64,000 nt of DNA from Coriobacteriaceae bacterium (lineage in GTDB: Bacteria; Actinomycetota; Coriobacteriia; Coriobacteriales; Atopobiaceae). Below the pieces are notes generated by a model. The model was not told where the DNA came from and searched no databases. It saw only the letters and a program-made list of their open reading frames with translations. Below are positions 43,419 to 52,714 of this stretch, piece by piece. The stretch spans positions 1-64,000 of the forward strand of contig SFGZ01000004.1 in the NCBI GenBank assembly GCA_004557505.1, in the 5' to 3' direction. Position 1 is the stretch's first letter; every line of letters begins with the position of its first letter. The position numbers and the translations under genes were made by a program.

Positions 43419-45377
43419 ATGAGCTGGACAAGAAGGGAATTCCTCGAACTTGCATCGGCCGGTGCCGCAAGCATGGGCCTTGCCGCCTGTGGCGCCCCCG
43501 CGCCGCAACGGCCCGACGACGCTTCCGACCAAACCCCCTCGGACTCCACGGCGCAGCCCGCCGACAACGTCGATCGGGGCGAGTTCAAGAGCCTTGCGCT
43601 CGACACGTCGGCCTGGAAGTACGACAAGGACAATGACGTCTACTACCAGCTTGGCCTCACCTACTGCCTGAAGCCCGCCACGACGGCCTACGAGTCCCTG
43701 GCGATCTTCGTCCCCGGCCAGTTCTTCACGGCCGAGAAGAAGGGCAGCACCTATTCCTGCACCGTGAACGAGAAGGCCGTGGTGGGCGGCTTCACGCCGT
43801 CCACGGCGCCAATCCTTCTGCCCATCAACAGCGGCACGCTCTCCCCGCAGGCAAGTCCCACGAAGTACGGCTATGACGGCCTGGGCACCTTCCTCGACGC
43901 CGGCTGCGTCTACGTCTATGCGGGCTTCCGAGGCAGGAGCGCCGGCTACGACTCCTCATCCGGCTCCACCGATCTCTACCCCGGCGGCGCCCCCTGGCCG
44001 GTGGTCGACCTCAAGGCCGCCATTCGCTACCTGCGTTACAACAAGGACGCGCTTCCCTGCGACGTGTCGAGGGTATTCTCGTTTGGCTTCTCTGCCGGCG
44101 GCGGCGTGAGCGCGCTTCTCGGCTCGGCGGGAGACGCCGACATCTATAAGCCCTACCTCGACTCCATTGGCGCCATCACCCACGATGCCGAGGGCAACGC
44201 CGTCTCCGATGCCGTCTTTGGCAGCGCGTCATGGTGCCCCGCCACCTCCTTCGACACGGCCGATGCGTCCTATGAGTGGATGATGGGGCAGTTCGCGACC
44301 TCCGGCACGCGCGCCGACGGCACGTGGACGGCCGCGCTCTCCCAGGGGCTTGCCGCAGATTACGCGGGCTACGTCAACGACATGGACCTGCGCGACTCCG
44401 ACGATTCCCAGCTCACGCTCGACGAGTCTGAGGGCGGCGTCTACACGCTGGGCTCCTATGCGGCGGAGCTCCTCTCCATCCTCGACGAGTCCGCCACCAA
44501 CTTCGTCTCTGACGCCACGTTCCCGTATACATATACGCCGCAGCACATCGACGACCCAAGCTTCCCGGGTGACCCCAACCTCGCGACCACGCGCGCGACC
44601 GAGGCGGCCGTGGCGGCTGCCAAGCAGGGGGCGCAGTCGGCTGCGGCGGGGGCCCAGGGCGACGGCGGCGCGGACGCCACGGAGTCGGCAGACGCCCCCG
44701 CGGCCTCCACGACGCTGCCCGCGGGCACCACGCAGGTGCAGTCCACCATCTACGACACCGTGCAGAACTACTTCGCGGCGCTGAACTCCGACTACTGGTG
44801 GATCAACTACAACGTGAGCCGTCAGGAGGTCTCCATCTCGAGCCTGCGCGACTTCTCGATGCACCTCTGCCCCGCCGAGCAGGCCGTCCTCGCCTTCGAC
44901 GCCGTTGACCGCTCCTCGAAGACCAACCAGCTCTTTGGCGTCGGCGAGGAGAGCACCCTGCACTTCGATGGGATGGCTGGCGAGCGCGTGGCGGCGAACG
45001 CCGATGCCTATGCCTCGATGGACGGTTGGAACGAGTCCTACGCCACGGCCTGGCAGGACGACCTCGAGAAGACCGACTCCCTCGGCACCGACATGGCCAC
45101 GCGCGTCTCCATGTCAAACCCGCTCTACTTCCTGAGCGGCACCTACGACGGCTACGGCACGGGTGTGGTCGCGCCGCACTGGCGCGTGAACAATGGCGTC
45201 TTCGACACCACGACCCCGCTTGCCGTCTCGGCCAACCTGGTGTTGGCGCTGCGTCACTTCAGCGGCGTCGAGGATGTTTCCTACGTGCCCGTGTGGGGGC
45301 AGGGCCACGTGATGGCCGAGCGCTCGGGCACCGCGAGCGACAACCTCCTCTCCTGGGTGGCGTCCTGCTGCGGATGA
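43419..45377 (+). CDS. Tannase-like alpha/beta-hydrolase lipoprotein
   Basis: A 652-residue exported protein. WTRREFLELAS is a twin-arginine motif and LAAC (Cys24) a lipobox, so it is probably Tat-exported and lipid-anchored. The hydrolase part has GFSAGGGVSALLG (Ser about 225), SGTYDG and WGQGHVMAE for the acid and His. KPYLDSIGA resembles subtype B tannases, which split gallate esters; other phenolic or feruloyl esters are possible. A Gly/Ala/Asp-rich insert lies around 390-430. The TGA stop is the first triplet of a palindromic repeat. Confidence 0.7.
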   Translation: MSWTRREFLELASAGAASMGLAACGAPAPQRPDDASDQTPSDSTAQPADNVDRGEFKSLALDTSAWKYDKDNDVYYQLGLTYCLKPATTAYESLAIFVPGQFFTAEKKGSTYSCTVNEKAVVGGFTPSTAPILLPINSGTLSPQASPTKYGYDGLGTFLDAGCVYVYAGFRGRSAGYDSSSGSTDLYPGGAPWPVVDLKAAIRYLRYNKDALPCDVSRVFSFGFSAGGGVSALLGSAGDADIYKPYLDSIGAITHDAEGNAVSDAVFGSASWCPATSFDTADASYEWMMGQFATSGTRADGTWTAALSQGLAADYAGYVNDMDLRDSDDSQLTLDESEGGVYTLGSYAAELLSILDESATNFVSDATFPYTYTPQHIDDPSFPGDPNLATTRATEAAVAAAKQGAQSAAAGAQGDGGADATESADAPAASTTLPAGTTQVQSTIYDTVQNYFAALNSDYWWINYNVSRQEVSISSLRDFSMHLCPAEQAVLAFDAVDRSSKTNQLFGVGEESTLHFDGMAGERVAANADAYASMDGWNESYATAWQDDLEKTDSLGTDMATRVSMSNPLYFLSGTYDGYGTGVVAPHWRVNNGVFDTTTPLAVSANLVLALRHFSGVEDVSYVPVWGQGHVMAERSGTASDNLLSWVASCCG

Positions 45378-45402
45378 GGCAGGGGGACCGCCCCTTGTCT
45401 CA
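45375..45402 (+). repeat. Stop-codon palindromic repeat, copy 1
   Basis: TGAGGCAGGGGGACCGCCCC then TTGTCTCA. The first three bases are the stop codon of the tannase-like gene. The sequence matches the repeats at 54233 and 63535 and the reverse copy at 63631. Confidence 0.75.
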
Positions 45403-45418
45403 CCCCTGTCTCACGACG

Positions 45419-46147
45419 ATGATTGGTGCATCCATGGATCAAGACACGCTTGGAGAGAACAACGCGCGACCGGTCGCCGCGGCCTTCACCAGGCGAGGCT
45501 TCATCGCCCTGGCGCTGGCCGGGGCAGCCCTGCCGCTCGTCGCCTGCGGGTCGTCTTCCGGCGCAAGCCCGGACTCCGGCGCGGACGCGCCCTCCCAGGG
45601 TGCCGAGGCGGACTCCGCGAGCGACCGGCCTGAGGGCGCCTATGCCTCGGGCGTCCACCATGCGACCATCGAGGTCGCTGACTACGGCATCATCTCGGTG
45701 ACCCTCAACGCCGACGTTGCCCCCGTCACCGTCTCGAACTTCGCCGACCTCGTCGAGCGGGGCTTCTACAACGGCCTCACCTTTCACCGCGTGGTGAGGG
45801 ACTTCATGATCCAAGGCGGCGACCCCAACGGCGATGGCACCGGCGGCTCCGGCGCCACCATCAAGGGCGAGTTCTCGGCCAACGGCGTGAGGAACGACAT
45901 CGCCCACGTGCGCGGCACCATCTCGATGGCGCGCTCTTCGGACTACGATTCCGCCAGCTCGCAGTTCTTCATCGTCCAGAAGGCCGCCCCGTCGCTCAAC
46001 GGGCAGTATGCCGCCTTCGGTAACGTAACGGATGGCATGGACGTGGTCGATGCCATCGTTGGCGCGACTGCCGACGAGGGGGATTCCAGCGGGATCCTTC
46101 CCGCCGGGGACCAGCCAGCCATCGCCTCCATCACGATGGTGGACTAG
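45419..46147 (+). CDS. Cyclophilin-type peptidyl-prolyl isomerase lipoprotein
   Basis: About 242 residues. A twin-arginine motif (FTRRGFIALALAG) and lipobox (LVAC) are followed by an acidic Ser-rich linker (about 42-75) and a cyclophilin domain (FHRVVRDFMIQGGDPNGDGT, SSQFFIVQ). It folds exported proteins on the outer face of the membrane. The ATG at 45419 or 45434 may be the start; neither has a strong ribosome-binding site. It follows the tannase-like lipoprotein by 41 bases. Confidence 0.9.
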   Translation: MIGASMDQDTLGENNARPVAAAFTRRGFIALALAGAALPLVACGSSSGASPDSGADAPSQGAEADSASDRPEGAYASGVHHATIEVADYGIISVTLNADVAPVTVSNFADLVERGFYNGLTFHRVVRDFMIQGGDPNGDGTGGSGATIKGEFSANGVRNDIAHVRGTISMARSSDYDSASSQFFIVQKAAPSLNGQYAAFGNVTDGMDVVDAIVGATADEGDSSGILPAGDQPAIASITMVD

Positions 46148-46324
46148 CGCCCGCAGATGCCCCTGCCCGCAGGGCCGCAGCGCCGCCGGTACCCCCGCGG
46201 CGCCGAATGCGCCCGCATGCGCCTCGCCCGCGGCACCCATATCGAAATAAACTCATTAAGATAGTGCGCTTTGCCGCAATAGGCAAGGGCATATATCCAA
46301 ATGCTATGGAAAACACCGTTATCG

Positions 46325-46333
46325 TGATATACT
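46325..46333 (+). promoter_or_regulatory. Extended -10 promoter of carD
   Basis: TGATATACT fits TGnTATAAT, 27 bases before the start and next to an AAAGGAG site. The -35 region (TATGGA) is weak. Confidence 0.45.
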
Positions 46334-46359
46334 CATGTGCATGAGAAAGGAGTTTTCGC

Positions 46360-46860
46360 ATGTATGAGATTGGAGAGTACGTTGTCCATCCGGGTCAGGG
46401 CGTGTGCCGCGTCGAGGACGTGACGAATGGCCCCACCCCCTGCTATCAGCTCATGCCCGTCGGGGAGCGCCGTCCCATGCGCATCAGCTATCCCATCTCC
46501 GGTGAGTCCCGCCTGCGTCCGGTCCTCTCGGCCGAGGAGGCGCGCTCCATCATCGACGAGTACCCCACCATGGAGGTGGAGTCCTACTCCGAGCACAGCA
46601 GAACCCTTGAGGAGCAGCACTTCAAGGACGAGATTCGCCGTGGCAGCTGCCAGGACTCCGTGCGCATCGTGAAGACCTTCCGCGAGCGCATCGACGAGGT
46701 CAAGTCTCGCAACAAGAAGCCCCCCGTGGTCTTTGACCGCATCCTCAAGCTGGCAACGGCCCGCTCGCTCCAGGAGCTCTCCGTTGCGCTTGAAACCACG
46801 CCCGAGGACGTCCAGGCGCTCTTTGAGGGCGCGCTTGACGCTGCGGAGGGGGAGAACTAG
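46360..46860 (+). CDS. CarD-family transcriptional regulator
   Basis: A 166-residue RNA-polymerase-binding protein. The N-terminal RNAP-interaction domain (YEIGEYVVHPGQGVCRVEDV) is followed by an alpha-helical DNA-contacting part with basic residues (VKSRNKKPPVVFDRILKLA). CarD stabilises open promoter complexes, especially at rRNA promoters in actinobacteria. Start ATG 46360 with AAAGGAG. It has its own promoter and stands as a single gene. Confidence 0.92.
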   Translation: MYEIGEYVVHPGQGVCRVEDVTNGPTPCYQLMPVGERRPMRISYPISGESRLRPVLSAEEARSIIDEYPTMEVESYSEHSRTLEEQHFKDEIRRGSCQDSVRIVKTFRERIDEVKSRNKKPPVVFDRILKLATARSLQELSVALETTPEDVQALFEGALDAAEGEN

Positions 46861-46978
46861 CCGAGAGTCGATTGCCAAGGGCCCCACCTCCGGCGGGGAG
46901 CACTCCCGACGGGCGCCCTCGCAATGCCGCGCCCGGCATCCCGGCATCCCGGTGATCCTTTATTCACCTCACGCGAGC

Positions 46979-47016
46979 GGCGCGGCGCCTTGGCAGCTTG
47001 CCAAAGGCGCCGCGCC
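46979..47016 (+). terminator. Very strong palindrome after carD
   Basis: GGCGCGGCGCCTTGGCA pairs with TGCCAAAGGCGCCGCGCC over about 17 bases with one bulge. There is no T-run. It is 118 bases after the carD stop and 118 bases before the ACT gene; probably a terminator. Confidence 0.6.
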
Positions 47017-47133
47017 GTGCATGCGCCCGTATTCTTTCGGCTACGTTGCCATTCTCGCTGGCGCGATGGCTTTTCGCCCACCTTGGGTAAAATTGGCCCC
47101 ATACCCCTAAATGGCCTCGACCAAGGAGGATTC

Positions 47134-47430
47134 GTGCCTACCGCAGACGAGACAGACCAGAACCGAGCGATCATCACCGTCCTGGGGCACGACCGCCCGG
47201 GCATCGTTGCAGCAGTGTCCACGGAGCTCTCCGAGCGTTCCGCCAACATCCTCGACATCTCGCAGACCATCCTCCAGGGAACGTTCACGATGACCATGCT
47301 CGTGGACCTGGCGGAGGTCAAGGCGGACTTCTCCGAGCTCAAGGATGCCCTCGACAGCCTCTCGGAGCGCCTGGGCGTCCAGATTCGCATCCAGCGCGAG
47401 GAAGTCTTCCACTACATGTATCGCCTGTAG
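47134..47430 (+). CDS. Stand-alone ACT-domain protein
   Basis: A 98-residue protein with one ACT domain. IITVLGHDRPGIVAAVSTEL and ILQGTFTMTMLVDL are typical of the GcvR-like/UPF0237 group. ACT domains bind amino acids, so it may sense one and regulate a neighbour. The GTG start is fixed by AAGGAGGA seven bases before it. It lies 74 bases upstream of the citrate synthase gene. Confidence 0.85.
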   Translation: MPTADETDQNRAIITVLGHDRPGIVAAVSTELSERSANILDISQTILQGTFTMTMLVDLAEVKADFSELKDALDSLSERLGVQIRIQREEVFHYMYRL

Positions 47431-47504
47431 TTCGCCTCTGCGCAAACACACGGTCTTCGGTACGTCCGCCCTGCGTTGCGGGACGGCGAGAAAGGTGTTA
47501 GGCC

Positions 47505-49052
47505 ATGCCAATCTTCAAGTCAATCCACAGCAGGAACGAGGTATTCGGGCCCATTCTCTCGGCGCTCGACACCTCTGCCATGACCCATGTGGCAGACGCC
47601 CACCCCATGCCCTCCAAGGGCCTTGGGCGTCCCGCCGTCTCCGACGGCCTCTATGACGGCCACAAGGACGCCAACGTTCTCGACGGTGACCTCTACGCCC
47701 GCTATGACGTGAAGCGCGGCCTGCGCAACGCTGACGGCTCTGGCGTGCTGGTGGGGCTCACGACCATCTCGAACGTCCACGGCTACACCAAGGAGAACGG
47801 CGTGGCCGTGCCCGACAAGGGCGACCTCATCCTTCGCGGCTACCACATCGAGGACCTGGTGGCGGGCACGCAGCACGAGGACCGCTTTGGCTACGAGGAG
47901 GTGGCCTACCTCGTGATTGCGGGCCATCTGCCCACCTCCTCCGAGCTGGACGACTTCCGCGCCCGCATCGACTCGCGAAGGCAGCTGCCCGACGGCTACC
48001 TCTCGATCTTCCCGCGCGCCACCTACAGCCACTCGATCATGAACGTGCTGCAGCGCGCGACGCTGCTGCTCTACGCCTTCGACCCCACGCCGGACGACAC
48101 CTCTCCCGAGCACGAGATCGACGTGGCCCTCTCGCTTCTCGGCCGCTGGCCGCGCACGGCCGCCGTGGCGCACGCCGCAAGCGTGGCGGCGATGAACGAC
48201 GATCGCCTGGTGGTGCCGCCGGCGCGCGAGGGCTTCTCGATGGCCGAGACGGTGCTCGACGTGCTTCGCGGCGACGAGGGGTTCACGCACGAAGAGGCCA
48301 TGATGCTTGATGTCATGCTCATGCTTCACGTCGAGCACGGCGGCGGCAACAACTCCACCTTCACCACGCGCGTGCTCTCGTCCTCGGGGACCGACGCCTA
48401 CTCCGCCTACGCCGCGGCGCTGGGCTCGCTCAAGGGCCCCAAGCACGGCGGCGCCAACTTCAAGGTTGGCGAGATGATCGACGACATTGGCGCCAACGTG
48501 GCCGACTGGACCAACGACGACGAGGTGGCGGGCTACCTCGAGAAGATCGTCCGCGGCGAGGCCTTCGACCAGACCGGCCTCATCTACGGCCTGGGGCACG
48601 CGGTCTACACGCTCTCCGACCCCCGCGCGCAGCTGGTCAAGCGCTATGCGCGCAAGCTCGCGCGCAAGAAGGGCGCCGAGAGCAAGCTCGACCTCATCGA
48701 GAGCATCGAGCGCCTGGGGCCCGAGGTCATGCGCGATGTCAAGGGGACCAAGAAGCCCATCTGCGCCAACATCGACATGTACACGGGCTTTGTCTACTCC
48801 ATGCTGGGCGTGCCCAAGAACCTCTATACGCCCATCTTCGCCATGGCGCGCCTCGCGGGCTGGGTGGCGCACCGCATGGAGGAGCTCTATGGCGCGGGCC
48901 GCATCATCAGGCCGGCGTACCGCTCGGTCTTCGACATGCGCGAGTATGTGCCGCTTGGAGAGCGCGACGCCGCTGCTGCCGTTGCCGACGCCGCCGCGGA
49001 CGGACGGGACGCCGATGGCGCGCCGGGAGAGGGCACGGCCGATGCCCGATAG
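47505..49052 (+). CDS. Citrate synthase
   Basis: A 515-residue citrate synthase. It has the catalytic His in LKGPKHGGAN, the second in GLGHAVYTLSDPRA and the acidic residue near the C part; HVEHGGGNNSTFTTRVLSS is also characteristic. The family includes 2-methylcitrate synthases, so activity on acetyl-CoA or propionyl-CoA is not settled. A disordered Ala/Asp tail of about 30 residues is added. Its stop overlaps the HAD phosphatase start by 11 bases. Confidence 0.92.
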   Translation: MPIFKSIHSRNEVFGPILSALDTSAMTHVADAHPMPSKGLGRPAVSDGLYDGHKDANVLDGDLYARYDVKRGLRNADGSGVLVGLTTISNVHGYTKENGVAVPDKGDLILRGYHIEDLVAGTQHEDRFGYEEVAYLVIAGHLPTSSELDDFRARIDSRRQLPDGYLSIFPRATYSHSIMNVLQRATLLLYAFDPTPDDTSPEHEIDVALSLLGRWPRTAAVAHAASVAAMNDDRLVVPPAREGFSMAETVLDVLRGDEGFTHEEAMMLDVMLMLHVEHGGGNNSTFTTRVLSSSGTDAYSAYAAALGSLKGPKHGGANFKVGEMIDDIGANVADWTNDDEVAGYLEKIVRGEAFDQTGLIYGLGHAVYTLSDPRAQLVKRYARKLARKKGAESKLDLIESIERLGPEVMRDVKGTKKPICANIDMYTGFVYSMLGVPKNLYTPIFAMARLAGWVAHRMEELYGAGRIIRPAYRSVFDMREYVPLGERDAAAAVADAAADGRDADGAPGEGTADAR

Positions 49053-49920
49053 CGCGCCCCCCGATGCCCCGGGGGCACGCGAGCGCCCTCGCATCGTCTT
49101 CGCGGACATGGACGACACCTTCCTCGCGCCCGACAAGACGCTGCTTCCGCGCAACATGGCCATGCTCGACCGCCTTGCCGAGGAGGGCATAGAGTTCGTC
49201 CCATGCACGGGACGCGCCTGGCATGCGGTCCCGAAGGAGGTCCGCAGGCACCCCGCGACACGCTATGCCATCCCCTCAGACGGCTCCGTGGTGATAGGGG
49301 CGGCGTCGGAGGAGGTCCTGCTCGACCAGAGCCTGGGCGGCGAGCGCGCGCTGGCGCTCCTCTCGCGCGTGCGCGGCCTGCTCGGCCGCATGTCCTTCGA
49401 GGTGTACGCAGACGGGCGAGTGTTCACCGACATGCACGGCTGGGGGCTCATAGAGAGGCTGGGGCTGCCTGCGGCGCAGACCGCGTACATGCGGGCGTCT
49501 CGCACGCTGGTGGACGGGCCGATCGAGGAGGCCATCCGCGCCGCCCGGACGGTCGAGCGCGTGGGCATGTGCTGGGGCGTCACCCCCAATGCGCACGAGC
49601 TTGCCGCTGCGGCGCGGGCGGCCGTCGGGAAGGACCCGACGCTGCGCCACACCGGCTCCAACGATAGCGCCATCGAGGTGATCGACGCGCGGGCGTCGAA
49701 GGGCGCGGCGCTGGCGTGGCTGTGCGACAGCCTTGGCATCCCTCGCGGGCGGAGCATGGCGTTCGGGGACTCGCCCAACGACCTCGAGATGGTTCGCGCG
49801 GCAGGGGATGGCGTGGCCGTGGGCAATGCGTGCGAGGCGCTCGTCGCCGAGGCGGATCACGTGACGGCCACCAACGCCGAGAGCGGCTTCGCTAGATACC
49901 TGGAGGGCGTTCTCGGCTGA
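49042..49920 (+). CDS. Cof-type HAD-superfamily phosphatase
   Basis: A 292-residue HAD hydrolase. FADMDDTFL gives the nucleophile and acid Asp, NDSAIEVIDARASKG the Lys, and GDSPNDLEM motif IV. The substrate is not known; sugar phosphates are the usual ones. It overlaps the citrate synthase gene by 11 bases. ATG 49042 is preferred to 49015 because GGGAGAGGG is well placed. It belongs to the same operon. Confidence 0.87.
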   Translation: MPDSAPPDAPGARERPRIVFADMDDTFLAPDKTLLPRNMAMLDRLAEEGIEFVPCTGRAWHAVPKEVRRHPATRYAIPSDGSVVIGAASEEVLLDQSLGGERALALLSRVRGLLGRMSFEVYADGRVFTDMHGWGLIERLGLPAAQTAYMRASRTLVDGPIEEAIRAARTVERVGMCWGVTPNAHELAAAARAAVGKDPTLRHTGSNDSAIEVIDARASKGAALAWLCDSLGIPRGRSMAFGDSPNDLEMVRAAGDGVAVGNACEALVAEADHVTATNAESGFARYLEGVLG

Positions 49921-49980
49921 CGGCCGCGCGTGCGGCTGAGGCTGGCCGTGGCCGCCGCCGGACGGTTTTGCAGCCCGCGC

Positions 49981-50023
49981 AAAAATAAGCGCCGAGAAGC
50001 CCGACAACGGGGCTTCTCGGCGC
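49981..50023 (-). terminator. Terminator of kup
   Basis: GCGCCGAGAAGCCC and GGGCTTCTCGGCGC form a 14-base stem. On the minus strand it is followed by TTATTTTTG. It also stands after the convergent HAD gene. Confidence 0.88.
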
Positions 50024-50070
50024 AGGGGTCACCGGGCCGCACGCATCCTGGGGGCGAGCGCCCCTCTCGG

Positions 50071-52413
50071 CTACTTTGCGCTGTCCCCGCCCCGCCTGCC
50101 GCTTTCTGCCTCGGCGGCCTTGGCGGCGTACTCGAGCTCTTCCTCCTCGGAGCCCTCGCCGTCATCCTCGCCGTCGTCATCGTCCTCGTCGATGCGCAGC
50201 GGCTTGAAGCTCGCCGTGTCACCGCCAACCAGGGTCTTCTCGGCGTCCGTAGCGTTCTCCTCGCGCTCGTTGTGCATGGCGGCCGAGAAGATGTCCTCGT
50301 CGTCGGAGTCGCTGCCGCCCTCGGAGGGCTTGGCCTCTGCCTTCTTGGGCGCCGCCAGCGCCGCCTTGGAGTCCAGTGGGATGCGCGTGAGCTTGTGTTG
50401 GCGCTTGGCCTTGGTGAAGAGCGGCACGTACTCGAAGATCACGGAGGAGTTCTCCAGGCCGTACCAGCGCATGGGAGTTCCGCACAGGCGGCGGATGAAG
50501 TACTTTGCCTCGATGGTGCGCGCGTCCGTGCCCGAGATGTCCGTCTCGGGCGAGAGGACCTTGCGGATCAGGCAGAAGCGGAAGTCGCCCACGATGCCGT
50601 GCTTGCGGTAGATCGAGTATCTGTGGTTTTGCGGGGCAAGCTGGTTGCTCTCCACCAGGTCCGCGACGACCTGGTAGAGGTAGGTGTTCACGCGCTGGTT
50701 TACGCGGAAGCCCAGGCGAAGCTGCACCTTGAACACGAAGTCGGTGTCGAAGGTGTTGACCATGTACTCGTGGGTGTAGGGCTCGTCGGTCACCTGGACG
50801 TTGAGGAAGTAGTACGCTCTCGCTCGCTTGGGTCGCTTGTCCAGGATGGAGTAGAGGATGTCGCGGTCGAGCTTGTCGAGCGACGAGTCGTTGGTGAGGA
50901 AGACCAGGTTGTCGGCGAGCAGCGGATAGGACTCGTCGTGGGAGAGGTCGAGGAGCTGGTCGAGGTACTTGCGCACCGGCAGGTAGACGGACTGCGTGTG
51001 CTCGATGGCCGTCCCGCGCCGCCAGATGTACATGACCAGGAAGAGAACGGTGGCGAGAAGCACGGTGACGTAGCCGCCGTGGAAGAACTTGGTGAGGCTC
51101 GAGAAGAAGAACATGAACTCGACGGCACCAAAGAAGATGAGGAAGACCACGGCCGCCGCGGGCTTGTGGCGGATGCGCGAGAGGTACGTGAAGAGCAGGA
51201 CCGTGGTCATGAGCATGGTGCAGGTGATGGCCAGGCCATAGGCGGCCTCCATGTGCTCGGAGCTCCGGAAGAGCAGGACGACGCCCATGCAGCCGATCCA
51301 CATGAAGCTGTTGACCAGCGGGATGTAGATCTGGCCGCGCGTCTCGGAGGGGTAGTTGGTCTTCATGTGGGGCATGAGGTCGAGACGGATCGCCTCGGAG
51401 ACGATGGAGTAGGAGCCCGTGATGAGGGCCTGCGAGGCGATGATGGCCGCGAAGGTGGAGAGGATCACGGCAAAGACGCGGAACTCCTCGGGCACCATCT
51501 GGAAGAAGGGGTTGAGGTCCGTCACGGCGGCAAGCTCGCCGCTGCCGCGGTTGGCGATGATCCAGGCGCCCTGCCCCAGGTAGTTGAGGATCAGGCAGGC
51601 CTTCACGAAGGGCCAGGTCACGTAGATGTTGGGCTTGCCAACGTGGCCCATGTCGGAGTAGAGCGCCTCGGCGCCGGTGGTGCAGAGGAAGACGTTGCCC
51701 AGCACCATGAGCCCCGCAGCGTTGAGGTTGTGGTCGAGCAGGAACATGATGCCGCGCAGCGGGTTGAGCGCGCGGAAGACGTTGAGGTCATGCCCCATGT
51801 TGAGCAGGCCGGTGATGCCCAAAAAGAGGAACCACACGGTCATGATGGGGCCGAACGCCTTGCCGATGGTGGAGGTGCCCGCCTTCTGCATGGCAAAGAG
51901 GACGCAGAGAATGGCGAGGGTTATGCCAACCACGATGGCTTGGTTGCCCCCGATGATGCCGTAGAAGAAGTCGATGGTGCGCAGGCCCTCGATGGCGGTG
52001 GTAACGGTGACGGCAGGCGTCAGGATGCCGTCGGCGAGAAGGGCGGCGCCGCCGACCATGGCGGGGATGATGAGCCACTTGCCGCAGCGCCTGACAAGGC
52101 TGTAGAGCGCGAAGATGCCGCCCTCGTTGTGGTTGTCGGCCTTCATTGCCACCAGCACGTACTTGACGGTGGTGATGAGCGTGAGGGTCCAGATGATGAG
52201 CGACAGCGCGCCGAGAACCACGTCCTCGCCCATCGTGGCCAGCCCGCCGTTGCCGGACATGATGGCCTTGAGGGTATACATCGGGCTGGTGCCGATGTCA
52301 CCGTAGACGACGCCGAGCGTTACGAGCACCATGCCTGCCGAGAGGGGAATGCCGCCCTTCTTAACGGGCCTCTTGGCTCGCCTGGCTGCCGCCGGTGCGT
52401 TGGATGTAAGCAT
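50071..52413 (-). CDS. kup: KUP/HAK/KT-family potassium transporter
   Basis: A 780-residue membrane protein with about 12 spans (LGVVYGDIGTSPMYTLKAIM, YVLVAMKADNHNEGGIFALY, NIYVTWPFVKACLILNYLGQ). It takes up K+ with protons. The C-terminal cytoplasmic part is extended by about 100 residues, with runs of Glu/Asp (DEDDDDGEDDGEGSEEEE), unlike shorter relatives. The start ATG at 52413 has TTGGAGCG upstream. No c-di-AMP riboswitch could be confirmed in the leader. Confidence 0.93.
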   Translation of the reverse strand: MLTSNAPAAARRAKRPVKKGGIPLSAGMVLVTLGVVYGDIGTSPMYTLKAIMSGNGGLATMGEDVVLGALSLIIWTLTLITTVKYVLVAMKADNHNEGGIFALYSLVRRCGKWLIIPAMVGGAALLADGILTPAVTVTTAIEGLRTIDFFYGIIGGNQAIVVGITLAILCVLFAMQKAGTSTIGKAFGPIMTVWFLFLGITGLLNMGHDLNVFRALNPLRGIMFLLDHNLNAAGLMVLGNVFLCTTGAEALYSDMGHVGKPNIYVTWPFVKACLILNYLGQGAWIIANRGSGELAAVTDLNPFFQMVPEEFRVFAVILSTFAAIIASQALITGSYSIVSEAIRLDLMPHMKTNYPSETRGQIYIPLVNSFMWIGCMGVVLLFRSSEHMEAAYGLAITCTMLMTTVLLFTYLSRIRHKPAAAVVFLIFFGAVEFMFFFSSLTKFFHGGYVTVLLATVLFLVMYIWRRGTAIEHTQSVYLPVRKYLDQLLDLSHDESYPLLADNLVFLTNDSSLDKLDRDILYSILDKRPKRARAYYFLNVQVTDEPYTHEYMVNTFDTDFVFKVQLRLGFRVNQRVNTYLYQVVADLVESNQLAPQNHRYSIYRKHGIVGDFRFCLIRKVLSPETDISGTDARTIEAKYFIRRLCGTPMRWYGLENSSVIFEYVPLFTKAKRQHKLTRIPLDSKAALAAPKKAEAKPSEGGSDSDDEDIFSAAMHNEREENATDAEKTLVGGDTASFKPLRIDEDDDDGEDDGEGSEEEELEYAAKAAEAESGRRGGDSAK

Positions 52414-52714
52414 AGCGCTCCAATTTTCGTGGGTTCTGCCTGCGAATCCCTGCATACTCCAAGTACAAGTCGCTGAATATAGCACTCTTCCCAGGGGAAG
52501 GTAAGCGCTGCACCCTTCCGACAAGTATATGCAGTTGGCATGTGGTTTGCCGACGATGTGCCCAGGGCGCTCGCCGTGCGGCGGGGATCGGCGGTGCCGG
52601 CGCTGGATGCGCGACGCCGCCCATCTCGCCCCCGCCGCGCCCCCCGCCCCTCTCGCCTAGAATGGGCACGCTGGCGATGTTCGCAGTCAGGGTTTTGCGA
52701 GGGAAGGGGTCCAT
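52414..52714. other. Divergent promoter region of kup and the second S10 gene
   Basis: No gene is supported. The kup side (52414-52540) is AT-richer, with TGCATATACTTG on the minus strand as a possible -10. The other side is extremely C/G-rich and ends with GGGAAGGGG before 52715. Confidence 0.45.

Noticed and set aside
49930..52476. An 848-codon plus-strand frame
   Set aside because: It is antisense to kup and rich in Glu/Val/His/Asp without any domain.
52414..52540. A c-di-AMP (ydaO-type) riboswitch before kup
   Set aside because: The location would suit it, but I could not place the conserved core bases.
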